A stretch of 64,000 nucleotides of DNA from Mesorhizobium sp. M9A.F.Ca.ET.002.03.1.2 (GTDB lineage: Bacteria > Pseudomonadota > Alphaproteobacteria > Rhizobiales > Rhizobiaceae). The stretch is taken from the NCBI RefSeq assembly GCF_003952365.1, contig NZ_CP034443.1:3279001-3343000 (forward strand), in the 5' to 3' direction. A program made the position numbers and the translations under genes. The notes beneath the pieces were generated by a model. The model did not search any database, was not told the DNA's origin, and saw nothing but the letters and a program-made list of their open reading frames with translations. Below are positions 43,824-51,940 of the stretch, piece by piece; position 1 is the first letter of the stretch, and each line of letters starts with the position of its first letter.

Positions 43824-44981
43824 CTAGATAAGATCGGCCTTGGCGAGATCGCGCATCAGATGGCTGGCGCCGTAGGTCCAGTGGGGACAGTCGGGCGACA
43901 GCCGCACCCGGTTGACCAGAGCGCCGAATTTCTCCGACGAGATGGTGACGATGTCGCCGACCTTGTGCGTGAAGCCCTTGCCCTTTTCCCCGCGATCCTT
44001 CGATGGCACGAACATGGTGCCGAGGTAGAGCGCCAGCCCGTCTGGGTACTGGTGGTGCGGCCCCATGGCGGCGGCGACCAGCTCTTCCGGCGAGCGGCTG
44101 ATCTCGGCCATCGAACTGGCGCCCTCCAGCGAGAAACCGTCCTCGCCCTCGACCTTCAGGCGCACGATGGCCTGCTTCACGTCATCGATGGAAAAGCTGT
44201 CGTCGAACAGCCGGATCAACGGGCCGAGCGCCGCCGAGGCATTGTTGTCCTTGGCCTTGCCGAGCAACAGCGCCGAGCGCCCTTCGACATCGCGAAGATT
44301 GACGTCGTTGCCGAGCGTCGCGCCGACGATCCTGCCGCTGCTGGCGGCGATCATGGCGATCTCCGGCTCCGGATTGTTCCAGGTTGAAACCGGATGCAGG
44401 CCGACATCGGCGCCGAAGCCAACCGATGCCAGCGGTTGGCATTTGGTGAAGATCTCGGCGTCGGGGCCGATGCCCACTTCCAGATATTGCGACCAGGCGC
44501 CGCGCTGGATGAGCTTCGCCTTGATCTCCATCGCCTCCGGCGAGCCGGGCCTGAGCTTGGACAGATCGTGGCCGATCAGCCCGGCAATGTCGGCGCGAAT
44601 GGCGTCCGCCTTCTCCGCCGAGCCACGCGCCTGCTCCTCGATGACCCGTTCGAGCAGGCTGACGACGAAGGTGACGCCCGACGCCTTGACCGCCTGCAGG
44701 TCGACTGGAGAAAGCAGGTATGGTTTTTGCGGATCGCGTGCGGCCTGGAAACTGTTGGTGGCGATCGCGTCAAGCGATCCAATCGGTTGGCCCCCGGCGG
44801 CGTGGACGTAGCCTGCCGGGTCCGGCATCTCGCAGACGTCGCGCACCGTTGGTGCCATGCTCGACGTGATGTCGAACACCGTTCCGTCGCGCACCGTGAC
44901 CACTTGCGGATAGAGCGCATCGGTTGTCCTGGCGCGGCCGATGAAGAGGCCCTCGTCGGGCAGGAGAGTGGTGTTCGTCAT
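43824..44981 (-). CDS. 2-keto-3-deoxy-pentonate dehydratase, XylX-like (FAH superfamily)
   Basis: 385 residues from the ATG at 44981. It resembles Caulobacter XylX over its whole length: LLSPVDLQAVKASGVTFVVS, LLERVIEEQARG, WSQYLEVGIGPDAEIFTK, TWNNPEPEIAMI, GNDVNLRDVEGRSALLLGKA, then DNNASAALGP and HHQYPDGLALYLGTMF. XylX dehydrates 2-keto-3-deoxy-xylonate/arabinonate to alpha-ketoglutarate semialdehyde (EC 4.2.1.141). It heads the operon with SDR, sugar importer and LacI. The first two-thirds holds the E/E/D metal ligands. Other 2-keto-3-deoxy sugar acids (fuconate, rhamnonate) are possible substrates. Confidence 0.85.
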   Translation of the reverse strand: MTNTTLLPDEGLFIGRARTTDALYPQVVTVRDGTVFDITSSMAPTVRDVCEMPDPAGYVHAAGGQPIGSLDAIATNSFQAARDPQKPYLLSPVDLQAVKASGVTFVVSLLERVIEEQARGSAEKADAIRADIAGLIGHDLSKLRPGSPEAMEIKAKLIQRGAWSQYLEVGIGPDAEIFTKCQPLASVGFGADVGLHPVSTWNNPEPEIAMIAASSGRIVGATLGNDVNLRDVEGRSALLLGKAKDNNASAALGPLIRLFDDSFSIDDVKQAIVRLKVEGEDGFSLEGASSMAEISRSPEELVAAAMGPHHQYPDGLALYLGTMFVPSKDRGEKGKGFTHKVGDIVTISSEKFGALVNRVRLSPDCPHWTYGASHLMRDLAKADLI

Positions 44982-45148
44982 GGCTTGCGGTCCTCTGCTG
45001 TCTGTTCTGCTGCGACGGTCGTCGCTGCCGGACCCATGGCTCGTCAAAAGCCTGGCCGGCGGCGGCGGCACTTTCAACAAATTCCCGCCAAAGGTCTATC
45101 CCGTTCCTCGCCCGTTCCTCGCGGTCGAGCCCCTCCGCTGCATTTCGC

Positions 45149-45382
45149 ATGTCGGACGCCCATCTTTTGGCGACGACCGAAGGAGCGGCCGGCACCGCGC
45201 CGGTGCGGGTGAGCAGCATCGTCTTTCATGGCCGCACCTTGCGCCTGCACGCCGAATTGGGGCAGGGGATACCGGTGGTGATCGATGCGCCGCGCCGGGC
45301 TGAAGGTTTTCAATTCAGCGTCGGCGACGTGGCGCATATCAGCCTACGCCGTGGCGCTAACTGCCCTATGCTACCCAGCTAA
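45149..45382 (+). pseudogene. Orphan TOBE domain, 3' fragment of an ABC ATPase gene
   Basis: 77 codons. VRVSSIVFHGRTLRLHAELG followed by FSVGDVAHISLRRGANCPML looks like the C-terminal TOBE_2 domain of PotA/UgpC-type ABC ATPases. No ATPase core precedes it, although the frame has an ATG at 45149. The fragment lies between the XylX-type gene start and the aldehyde dehydrogenase. It is probably a decayed remnant; a stand-alone TOBE protein is less likely. Confidence 0.5.
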
Positions 45383-45420
45383 TCTGATCCTCATCTTTTC
45401 CAGAAACCGGAACACTACCC

Positions 45421-46848
45421 ATGAGCAATCATCTCAACTTCTTCATCGACGGAAAATGGGTAGCGCCCGTGGTGCCGGCAGCGCTGGACGTGATCGACCC
45501 ATCCACCGAAGAGGCCTACACGAAGATCTCCGTCGGTTCGAAGGCCGACGTCGATCGCGCCGTGGCGGCGGCCAAGGCGGCCTTTCCGGCCTTTTCGCAA
45601 ACCAGCAAGGCCGAGCGCCTGAAGCTGCTGAAGCGCATCCTCGAGGTCTATAACGAGCGCTACGAGGACATCGCGCAGGCTGTCAGCCAGGAGATGGGCG
45701 CGCCGATCACCTGGGCGCGCGAGGCGCAGGCCTGGGCGGGCAGGGCGCATATGGAAGCCACCATCAAGGCGCTGGAGGATTACGAATTCAGCGAGAAGCG
45801 CGGCACCACCATGGTGGTCAAGGAACCGATCGGCGTCTGCGCGCTGATCACGCCGTGGAACTGGCCGCTCAACCAGATCGTCTGCAAGGTGGCGCCGGCG
45901 ATCGCCGCCGGCTGCACGGTCGTGCTGAAGCCCTCCGAGATCGCGCCGATCAGCGGCATCGTCTTTTCGGAAGTGATGGAAGCGGCCGGCACGCCGAAGG
46001 GGGTCTACAACATGGTCAACGGCACCGGCCCGGATGTCGGACAGATCATGGCCGGCCATCCCGATGTCGACATGGTCTCGTTCACCGGTTCGACCCGGGC
46101 CGGCATCATCGTCGCCAAGACGGCGGCCGAGACGGTCAAGCGCGTGGCGCAGGAACTCGGCGGCAAGTCGGCCAACATCGTGCTGCCCGACGCCGACTTC
46201 GAGGAAGCCGTGCGCCAAGGCGTCAACGCCTGTTTCGGCAACAGCGGCCAGTCCTGCGACGCGCCGACGCGGATGCTGGTGCCGGCCGCCCGTCACGACG
46301 AGGCGCTGACGATCGCCAAGAAGGCGGCCGAGGCGCACAAGGTCGGCGACCCGCGCTCGGAAGAGACCAAGCTCGGGCCGGTGGTCAGCAACATCCAGTT
46401 CGACAAGATCCAGCGGCTGATCGAGACGGGCATCGCCGAGGGCGCGACGCTGGTCACCGGTGGGCCTGGCCGGCCGGAACACCTCAATCGCGGCTATTAT
46501 GTCAGGCCGACCGTCTTCGGTCATGTCACGCCCGGCATGACCATCGAAAAGGAGGAGATCTTCGGGCCGGTGCTTTCGGTCATCTCCTATAACGATGACG
46601 ACGATGCCGTGAAGATCGCCAACGATACCGTCTATGGTCTCGCCGCCTATGTGCAGTCGAAGGATATCGAGCACGCTCGCACCGTGGCAGGGCGTCTGCG
46701 CGCCGGGCAGGTGTCGATCAACTATCCGGAGTGGGACACGTTCGCGCCGTTCGGCGGCTACAAGCAATCGGGCAACGGCCGCGAGTATGCCGACTGGGCG
46801 ATCCATGATTTCCTGGAGGTCAAGGGCATCATCGGCTACGGCGCCTAG
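45421..46848 (+). CDS. NAD(P)-dependent aldehyde dehydrogenase
   Basis: 475 residues, standard ALDH length. The cofactor and active-site motifs are present: ITPWNWPLNQIVCKVAPAIA, FTGSTRAG, ELGGKSANIV with the general-base Glu, and NSGQSCDAPTR with the catalytic Cys. The late EEIFGPVLSVI and FGGYKQSGNGRE are also typical. Substrate is not evident; an alpha-ketoglutarate-semialdehyde role would fit the nearby XylX-type enzyme, but the sequence is not obviously that subfamily and the gene is divergent and separate. Confidence 0.9.
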   Translation: MSNHLNFFIDGKWVAPVVPAALDVIDPSTEEAYTKISVGSKADVDRAVAAAKAAFPAFSQTSKAERLKLLKRILEVYNERYEDIAQAVSQEMGAPITWAREAQAWAGRAHMEATIKALEDYEFSEKRGTTMVVKEPIGVCALITPWNWPLNQIVCKVAPAIAAGCTVVLKPSEIAPISGIVFSEVMEAAGTPKGVYNMVNGTGPDVGQIMAGHPDVDMVSFTGSTRAGIIVAKTAAETVKRVAQELGGKSANIVLPDADFEEAVRQGVNACFGNSGQSCDAPTRMLVPAARHDEALTIAKKAAEAHKVGDPRSEETKLGPVVSNIQFDKIQRLIETGIAEGATLVTGGPGRPEHLNRGYYVRPTVFGHVTPGMTIEKEEIFGPVLSVISYNDDDDAVKIANDTVYGLAAYVQSKDIEHARTVAGRLRAGQVSINYPEWDTFAPFGGYKQSGNGREYADWAIHDFLEVKGIIGYGA

Positions 46849-46910
46849 AGCACTACGGCGAGAACCGGAATCGGTTTTCGCCGGGCATCATACGCCAAAA
46901 TCGAAGTGCT
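46849..46910. repeat. Intergenic palindrome after the aldehyde dehydrogenase
   Basis: GGCGAGAACCG (46857-46867) pairs with CGGTTTTCGCC (46872-46882), and outer arms AGCACT (46849-46854) pair with AGTGCT (46905-46910). It begins at the base after the ALDH stop and lies between convergent genes. It is the same kind of compound palindrome as at 7719-7817, with a different sequence, and may serve as transcript end. Confidence 0.65.
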
Positions 46911-46965
46911 GCTACAGAGCCGCGATCCGAAACGACCGCGGCGCTGTAGTGTGGCCAATCCGAAA

Positions 46966-47658
46966 CTATTCGGCGGCTTCGCGGACAGGGATCAAGCGCC
47001 GCTCGACCTGTTGGAGATGCAGGCGCATCGCCGCGGCCGCGCCTCCCAGGTCGCGCTCGGCTATCGCTTCGACGATCCGTTCATGGTCGGCGAAGCTGTG
47101 ATGGTCTGCAGGAGGGCGGGCGCCCTCTGAGCGAAGGCGTCCCCAGACCACGGTCCGGCGCACCGCGTTCAGGACATCGAACAGGCCGAGCAGCACATTG
47201 TTGCGACTCGCCTGCGCAATCTGCCGGTGGAGCAGATTGTCGATATTCTCGTATTGCCGCCATGTGCCGGCTTCCCGCGTCTGCACCAGCGATTGCCGCA
47301 TCGCTGCGATATCGGAAAGCGTGGCGTGCAGCGCCGCCTCGCGCGCGATCTCGGGCTCGATGATGAGGCGCGCGCGCATCACGTCGGCCGGATTCGTGCG
47401 CCCGGCGATTTCGGAAATGCCGATCGTCTCCTCGACCGGCCCGCTGCCGACGAAGGTGCCCCTGCCGACGTGACGCCAGATGCGGCCGTCCTTCTCGAGC
47501 ACCGCCAGCGCCTTGCGCAGATCGCCGCGCGATACGCCGAGGCTCTCGGACAATTCCCGCTCCGCAGGCAGCCGGGTTTCCCCAGAATGGTCCATCTGGG
47601 CAAGGTAGGCCTGAAGCTGAACCAGGGCGGCGTGGCCGCCATTGCCGGGATCGTCCAT
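46966..47658 (-). CDS. GntR-family (FadR subgroup) transcriptional regulator
   Basis: 230 residues from the ATG at 47658; a TTG at 47670 is also in frame. Winged helix: LPAERELSESLGVSRGDLRK, then GRIWRHVGRGTFVG. The FCD domain follows with RARLIIEPEIAREAA and NLLHRQIAQAS. It is divergent from the operon at 47838-54430 and is its probable regulator. TAACCA/TGGTTA dyads occur in the gap between them. Confidence 0.9.
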   Translation of the reverse strand: MDDPGNGGHAALVQLQAYLAQMDHSGETRLPAERELSESLGVSRGDLRKALAVLEKDGRIWRHVGRGTFVGSGPVEETIGISEIAGRTNPADVMRARLIIEPEIAREAALHATLSDIAAMRQSLVQTREAGTWRQYENIDNLLHRQIAQASRNNVLLGLFDVLNAVRRTVVWGRLRSEGARPPADHHSFADHERIVEAIAERDLGGAAAAMRLHLQQVERRLIPVREAAE

Positions 47659-47792
47659 CAATTTAACCAATTCGCGTATTGATTCCTTTTGCTGGTGTTA
47701 AAACGATTGGCAGAAACCGTCAACTGGCAAGTCTTCTGGTACATACGGTCGGCGTGGCGCAGTTTTCTCCTTGACCAATCCGATCCAGAGGC

Positions 47793-47815
47793 TTAACCAA
47801 TTAAGGTAATGGTTA
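47793..47815. promoter_or_regulatory. Candidate GntR operator before the NitT-type importer operon
   Basis: TAACCA (47794-47799) and TGGTTA (47810-47815) form a dyad 22 bases before the first gene. The 10-mer TTAACCAATT at 47793-47802 recurs at 47663-47672 near the GntR start, and TTGACCAATC lies at 47771-47780. Repeated sites in a divergent gap fit a regulator acting on both promoters. Confidence 0.55.
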
Positions 47816-47837
47816 CAAGAAACGGGAGGAATGACAA

Positions 47838-48833
47838 ATGGCCAGCGTATCCAGACGTACCATCCTTGCCGCCGCTTTCGCTGCGGTTCTGGCAAGTGCG
47901 GCGCCCTTTTCGGCCGCAAGTGCGGGCGACATGCGCATCGCATTCGGCGACCTTCCCGGGATCGAATCCATCCAGACGCTCGCCGCCATAGAGCGCGCCA
48001 AGGAGCGCGGCGTGAATGTCGAACTCATCGTTCTCAATGACGAGGATCTGGCTGCGCAGGCGATTGTCGGCGGCCAGGCCGATGTCGGCATCGGGGCGCC
48101 CTATACGCTGATCCAGAAGGTGGGCGTGCCGATCCGCATCTTTGCGCAGATATCGACGCTGCGCTTCTTTCCTGTCGTCAACGGCGAATTCTACAAGGAA
48201 TGGAAGGATCTCGACGGGCAGGAAGTCGCCGTTCAAGCGCGCGGCTCCGGTACCGAGGCGGTCATGCTCCTGATGGCGAAGAACCACGGCATCAAGCTCG
48301 GCAACATCAGCTATGTCCCGGGTTCCGAGGTTCGCCGCAATGCGCTGCTCCAGGGGACGCTGAAGGCGTCGATCGTTGATGCCGCCAACAGGCGCGCGCT
48401 TGAGGCCGAAGCCCCCGGCAAGTTCGTCGTCTTGCCGGTCGAGGATCTCGGCGCCTCGGACGAAGCGCTTTTCGCGACGGCGGACTATCTGAAGAACAAC
48501 GCCGCCGACGTCGACATCCTGGTCGAGGAACTGATGAAGACCGCGCGGGAAATAACCGAGAACCCGGCTGTGGCGGTCGAATTCCGCAACAAGTACAAAT
48601 TGCTGCCGGACCTCGGTGCGGAAGCGGATACCGAGATCACCGAATACTACAAGGAAACCGCGGAAGCCGGCGGCCTTGCTTTGAATGGCGGCGGAGCGGA
48701 TGCGGCCGCCGACGACTTTGCCTTCTTCAGCCTTGCCGGCCAGATCGAAGGCGACCCAGCGAGCCTCAAGGTCGAGGACTTCTGGGATGTCTCGGCGCTC
48801 GATCGCGCTGTCGCCAAGCTCGGCAAGAAATAG
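47838..48833 (+). CDS. ABC substrate-binding protein, NitT/TauT (NMT1) type
   Basis: 331 residues. A signal peptide with a twin-arginine-like start (VSRRTILAAAFAAVLASAA) precedes an SsuA/ThiY-like fold: MRIAFGDLPGIESIQTLAAI, EDLAAQAIVGGQADVGIGAP, LDGQEVAVQARGSGTEAV. Such proteins bind sulfonates, nitrate, aromatic acids or pyrimidine precursors. It opens an operon with two permeases, an ATPase and catabolic enzymes. The ligand is therefore probably a carboxylic acid, aromatic or aliphatic, but this is inference. Confidence 0.88.
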   Translation: MASVSRRTILAAAFAAVLASAAPFSAASAGDMRIAFGDLPGIESIQTLAAIERAKERGVNVELIVLNDEDLAAQAIVGGQADVGIGAPYTLIQKVGVPIRIFAQISTLRFFPVVNGEFYKEWKDLDGQEVAVQARGSGTEAVMLLMAKNHGIKLGNISYVPGSEVRRNALLQGTLKASIVDAANRRALEAEAPGKFVVLPVEDLGASDEALFATADYLKNNAADVDILVEELMKTAREITENPAVAVEFRNKYKLLPDLGAEADTEITEYYKETAEAGGLALNGGGADAAADDFAFFSLAGQIEGDPASLKVEDFWDVSALDRAVAKLGKK

Positions 48834-48845
48834 GCGGCCTGCCGA

Positions 48846-49673
48846 ATGGCCGTAAGCATTAGAACCGACGGCGAGGCTGCAGGCCTCGCTTCGCCTTCCG
48901 GTCGCAGCGCTACGGACGCATCGTGGGACCAGCCGATCATCCTCAGGCTTGTGTCGATCGCGCTGTTCGCCGGAATTTGGGAGGTGGCCGGGCGCATTCC
49001 CGTCAGCTTCGCCTTCCCGACCTTTTTCGACACGATCGTCGCGTTTTTCGGATTGCTCGCCGACGGGAGCCTGGCAACCGCCTACCTGTCGACGCTGCAG
49101 CCGCTGGTGCTCGGCGTCGTCCTGTCGGCGTTCCTGGGTGTCGGCCTCGGCACGATCTGTGGCCTGTGGCGCACCGGCGAATGGCTGATGATCCCGGTGT
49201 TCATCGTGCTTCAGGCAGCGCCCGTCGCCGCCTTCATTCCGATGGTCACCTTCGTCTACGGGATCGGCATGACCGCCAAGACGCTCGCCGTCATGATCCT
49301 TGCGCTGCCGGTGATCGTGCTCAACACCTACAAGGCCGTGCGCAACGTCAACGAGTCGCTGCTCGTCATGTGCCGATCGTTCCTGGGTACACGTTGGCAG
49401 ACCGTCGCCAAGATCATTCTTCCCGACGCCAGCCCGGTGATCTTTGCCGGTTTGCGCCTCGGCGTCGCGGCCGGTTTCGTCGGCGTGGTGCTCGCCGAAC
49501 TGCTGATCACCCCCACCGGCATCGGCGACCTCATCACGTTCCACCGCTCGCGCGCAGACTATGCCGAGATGTATGCAACAATTGCCTCGATCATTGCGCT
49601 TTCCACCCTGACGCTCGTCTTTCTGCAGTGGGTGGAAGTCCGTGTTTTCAGGCCCGAGAGTAGAGGTGCATAA
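48846..49673 (+). CDS. ABC permease 1, NitT/TauT type
   Basis: 275 residues, about six membrane segments. Family pattern: LALPVIVLNTYKAVRNVNES, then the EAA-like loop MCRSFLGTRWQTVAKIILPD and the GLRLGVAAGFVGVVLAELL stretch. It starts 12 bases after the binding-protein gene and ends 1 base before the ATPase gene. A second, different permease follows the ATPase. Confidence 0.88.
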   Translation: MAVSIRTDGEAAGLASPSGRSATDASWDQPIILRLVSIALFAGIWEVAGRIPVSFAFPTFFDTIVAFFGLLADGSLATAYLSTLQPLVLGVVLSAFLGVGLGTICGLWRTGEWLMIPVFIVLQAAPVAAFIPMVTFVYGIGMTAKTLAVMILALPVIVLNTYKAVRNVNESLLVMCRSFLGTRWQTVAKIILPDASPVIFAGLRLGVAAGFVGVVLAELLITPTGIGDLITFHRSRADYAEMYATIASIIALSTLTLVFLQWVEVRVFRPESRGA

Positions 49674-49674
49674 G

Positions 49675-50478
49675 ATGGGCGCGACCGCATTGCGAAACGG
49701 GCCGTCGCCGGTTCCCGCACCGATCGATTCAATCGTGGAAGTGAGAGGCATTTCCAAGGCCTACGGCAATGTCGAGGCGTTGCGCGGCATCGATCTCGAC
49801 TTTCCCAGGGGCAAGCTGACCAGCCTTCTCGGACCCAGCGGTTGCGGAAAGACGACGCTGTTGAAGATCATAGCGGGGCTGATACGGGCCGATGGCGGAA
49901 CCGTCGCGATCAACGGCAAGCGCGTCAGCGCACCAGGCCCCGAACGCGCTTTCGTGTTCCAGGACTTCGCGCTGATGCCTTGGGCGACCGTGACACGCAA
50001 CGTGGCCTTCGGGCTGGAATTGCGCGGCACGAACAGGGCCGAACGCGAAGAGATCGCTCGCGGCTATATCGCCGAGGTGGGCCTCGCCGGCTTCGAGGAC
50101 AAATATCCCCACGAACTGTCGGGCGGCATGCGTCAGCGCGTCGGCCTGGCGCGGGCACTGTCGGTCGATGCCGACGTCCTGCTCCTCGATGAGCCGTTTT
50201 CGGCGGTCGACGAGCAGAACCGGCGCAAGTTCCAGGAAGACCTGATCCGGCTGCGCACCAACCAGAACAAGACCTTTATCTTCGTGACGCACTCGATCGA
50301 GGAGGCGGTCTACATCTCCGACCGCATCGTGTTGCTGTCACCGAGACCTGGTCGGGTTTCGCAGATCATCGAACCGGCAATCGACCGCTCCGGCGATCCG
50401 GAGCGCATTCACCGCGACAGGCATTATCTCGATACCGTCGAGGAGATATGGCAGGGGCTGAAGCAGTATGTGGAATGA
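49675..50478 (+). CDS. ABC ATP-binding protein, NitT/TauT type
   Basis: 267 residues. Walker A GPSGCGKTT, Q-loop VFQDFALMPW, signature LSGGMRQRVGLARAL and Walker B VLLLDEPFSAVD are complete. The start at 49675 follows AGAGG and begins one base after the stop of permease 1; a start at 49642 would lie inside that gene. VFVTHSIEEAVYISDRIVLL-type sequence (FVTHSIEEAVYISDRIVLL) shows the H-loop. Confidence 0.92.
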   Translation: MGATALRNGPSPVPAPIDSIVEVRGISKAYGNVEALRGIDLDFPRGKLTSLLGPSGCGKTTLLKIIAGLIRADGGTVAINGKRVSAPGPERAFVFQDFALMPWATVTRNVAFGLELRGTNRAEREEIARGYIAEVGLAGFEDKYPHELSGGMRQRVGLARALSVDADVLLLDEPFSAVDEQNRRKFQEDLIRLRTNQNKTFIFVTHSIEEAVYISDRIVLLSPRPGRVSQIIEPAIDRSGDPERIHRDRHYLDTVEEIWQGLKQYVE

Positions 50479-50484
50479 TCTGTA

Positions 50485-51240
50485 ATGACCTTGTTCGGTT
50501 ACCGTGTACCAATGATGGCGTCCCTGCTCGTCTGGTGCGTCGTATGGGAAATCGTCGGCCGGCTAGACCTTGTCTTCATGCTGCCGCCGTTTAGCGAGGT
50601 GCTGGCTGCAGCGGTCGATCTGGTGCAGACCCCGTCCTGGCAGAGCGCCACGGTCACGACCCTTCGCGCCTTCGCCACGGGCATGGCCCTGTCGATCGTC
50701 ATCGGCGTGCCACTGGGCATCTTGATGGGACGCGTCAAGATCGCCGACGACCTGCTCGGCATGTGGGTCAACATCTTTTCAAGCGCGCCGCTCTCGGCGA
50801 TCGTCCCGGTGCTGATGATCCTGTTCGGCTTCGGCGAGAAGACGATCGTTGCGGCGGTCTTCCTGTTTGCCATCTGGATCATCGTTCTCGACACCCGCGC
50901 CGGGGTCCGCCATATCTCGCCGTCGCTGATCGAGATGGCGCGTTCCTATGGCGCATCGCGCGCCGCGCTTTATACCAAGATCATCCTTTGGGCGGCGCTT
51001 CCGGAAATCCTTGCCGGCATCCGCCTCGGCCTCATCCGCGGCGTCAAGGGCGTCGTCATCGGCCAGTTGCTCGTCGCCATCGTCGGTTACGGTGCGCTGT
51101 TCGAGACCTTCTCGCGAAATTTCCGCATGGCCGAATTCTGGGCCCTTACCATCATCCTTTTTGCCTTCGCCCTGCTGATTGCCGAATTGATCGAACGGGC
51201 CGAAGCCAAAGTCGAATATTATGCAGGAGCAAGACAGTGA
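50485..51240 (+). CDS. ABC permease 2, NitT/TauT type
   Basis: 251 residues, six membrane segments. The EAA-like loop is [20 protein letters not shown], followed by [20 protein letters not shown]. It is clearly different from permease 1 (48846), so the importer probably has a heterodimeric channel, in contrast to the single permease of SsuABC or TauABC systems. It lies 6 bases after the ATPase and 2 bases before the next gene. Confidence 0.88.
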   Translation: MTLFGYRVPMMASLLVWCVVWEIVGRLDLVFMLPPFSEVLAAAVDLVQTPSWQSATVTTLRAFATGMALSIVIGVPLGILMGRVKIADDLLGMWVNIFSSAPLSAIVPVLMILFGFGEKTIVAAVFLFAIWIIVLDTRAGVRHISPSLIEMARSYGASRAALYTKIILWAALPEILAGIRLGLIRGVKGVVIGQLLVAIVGYGALFETFSRNFRMAEFWALTIILFAFALLIAELIERAEAKVEYYAGARQ

Positions 51241-51242
51241 AC

Positions 51243-51940
51243 ATGCACGGCACGACCTCAAGCTACGTCATCGAACCGGCCGCGATCCCAAGCATCCCGG
51301 TGGCGGGAACCGACAAGTTATTCCCGGTGCATCGGGTCTATTGCGTCGGGCGCAACTATGCCGCGCATGCGGTCGAGATGGGACACGACCCCAACAAGGA
51401 GCCGCCGTTCTTCTTCCAGAAGAACCCCGACAACCTCGATACGACAGGAGAATTTCCGTATCCCCCGGCCTCCAACGATGTCCACCACGAGATCGAGATG
51501 GTCGTGGCGCTGAAAAGCGGCGGTACGGATATCCCGGTCGAAAAGGCTCTGGACTGCGTGTTCGGTTATGGCGTAGGTCTCGACATGACGCGGCGCGACC
51601 TGCAAGGTAAGGCGAAGGACATGGGCCGTCCATGGGAAGTCGGCAAGGCTTTCGAGGCATCGGCGCCATGCACGCCATTGGTTCCGGCAAGCTCGATCGG
51701 CCATCCCGGCCAGGGAGCGATTTGGCTGGACGTCAATGGCGAGCGAAAACAGACCGGCGACCTCAACCAGATGATTTGGAAAGTTTCGGAAATGATCAGT
51801 TATCTGTCAGGGCTTTTCACACTGATGCCGGGGATATCATTCTCTCCGGCACGCCGGCCGGCGTCGGAGCGGTCACGCGCGGTGATGTTCTTCGCGGTCA
51901 TATCGATGGCGTCGGCGACATAGAGGTTCGCGTTGTCTGA
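51243..51940 (+). pseudogene. Fumarylpyruvate-hydrolase-like (FAH family), frameshifted near the 3' end
   Basis: The frame from 51243 encodes FAH-family sequence: [45 protein letters not shown] with the metal-binding Glu pair, and [13 protein letters not shown]. After FTLMPG (about codon 197) the family continues with [12 protein letters not shown], which is found in another frame at 51834-51940. One G is missing from a run of four Gs (51831-51834). The given frame instead ends at 51923 with an unrelated tail. Intact members split fumarylpyruvate (EC 3.7.1.20) or related acylpyruvates. It may be a sequencing error in a G run, or a recent mutation, since codons on both sides are intact. Confidence 0.8.

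Noticed and set aside
47793-49757. 654-codon minus-strand frame opposite the NitT-type importer genes
   Set aside because: It lies antisense to three well-supported ABC genes and shows only low-complexity charged sequence.
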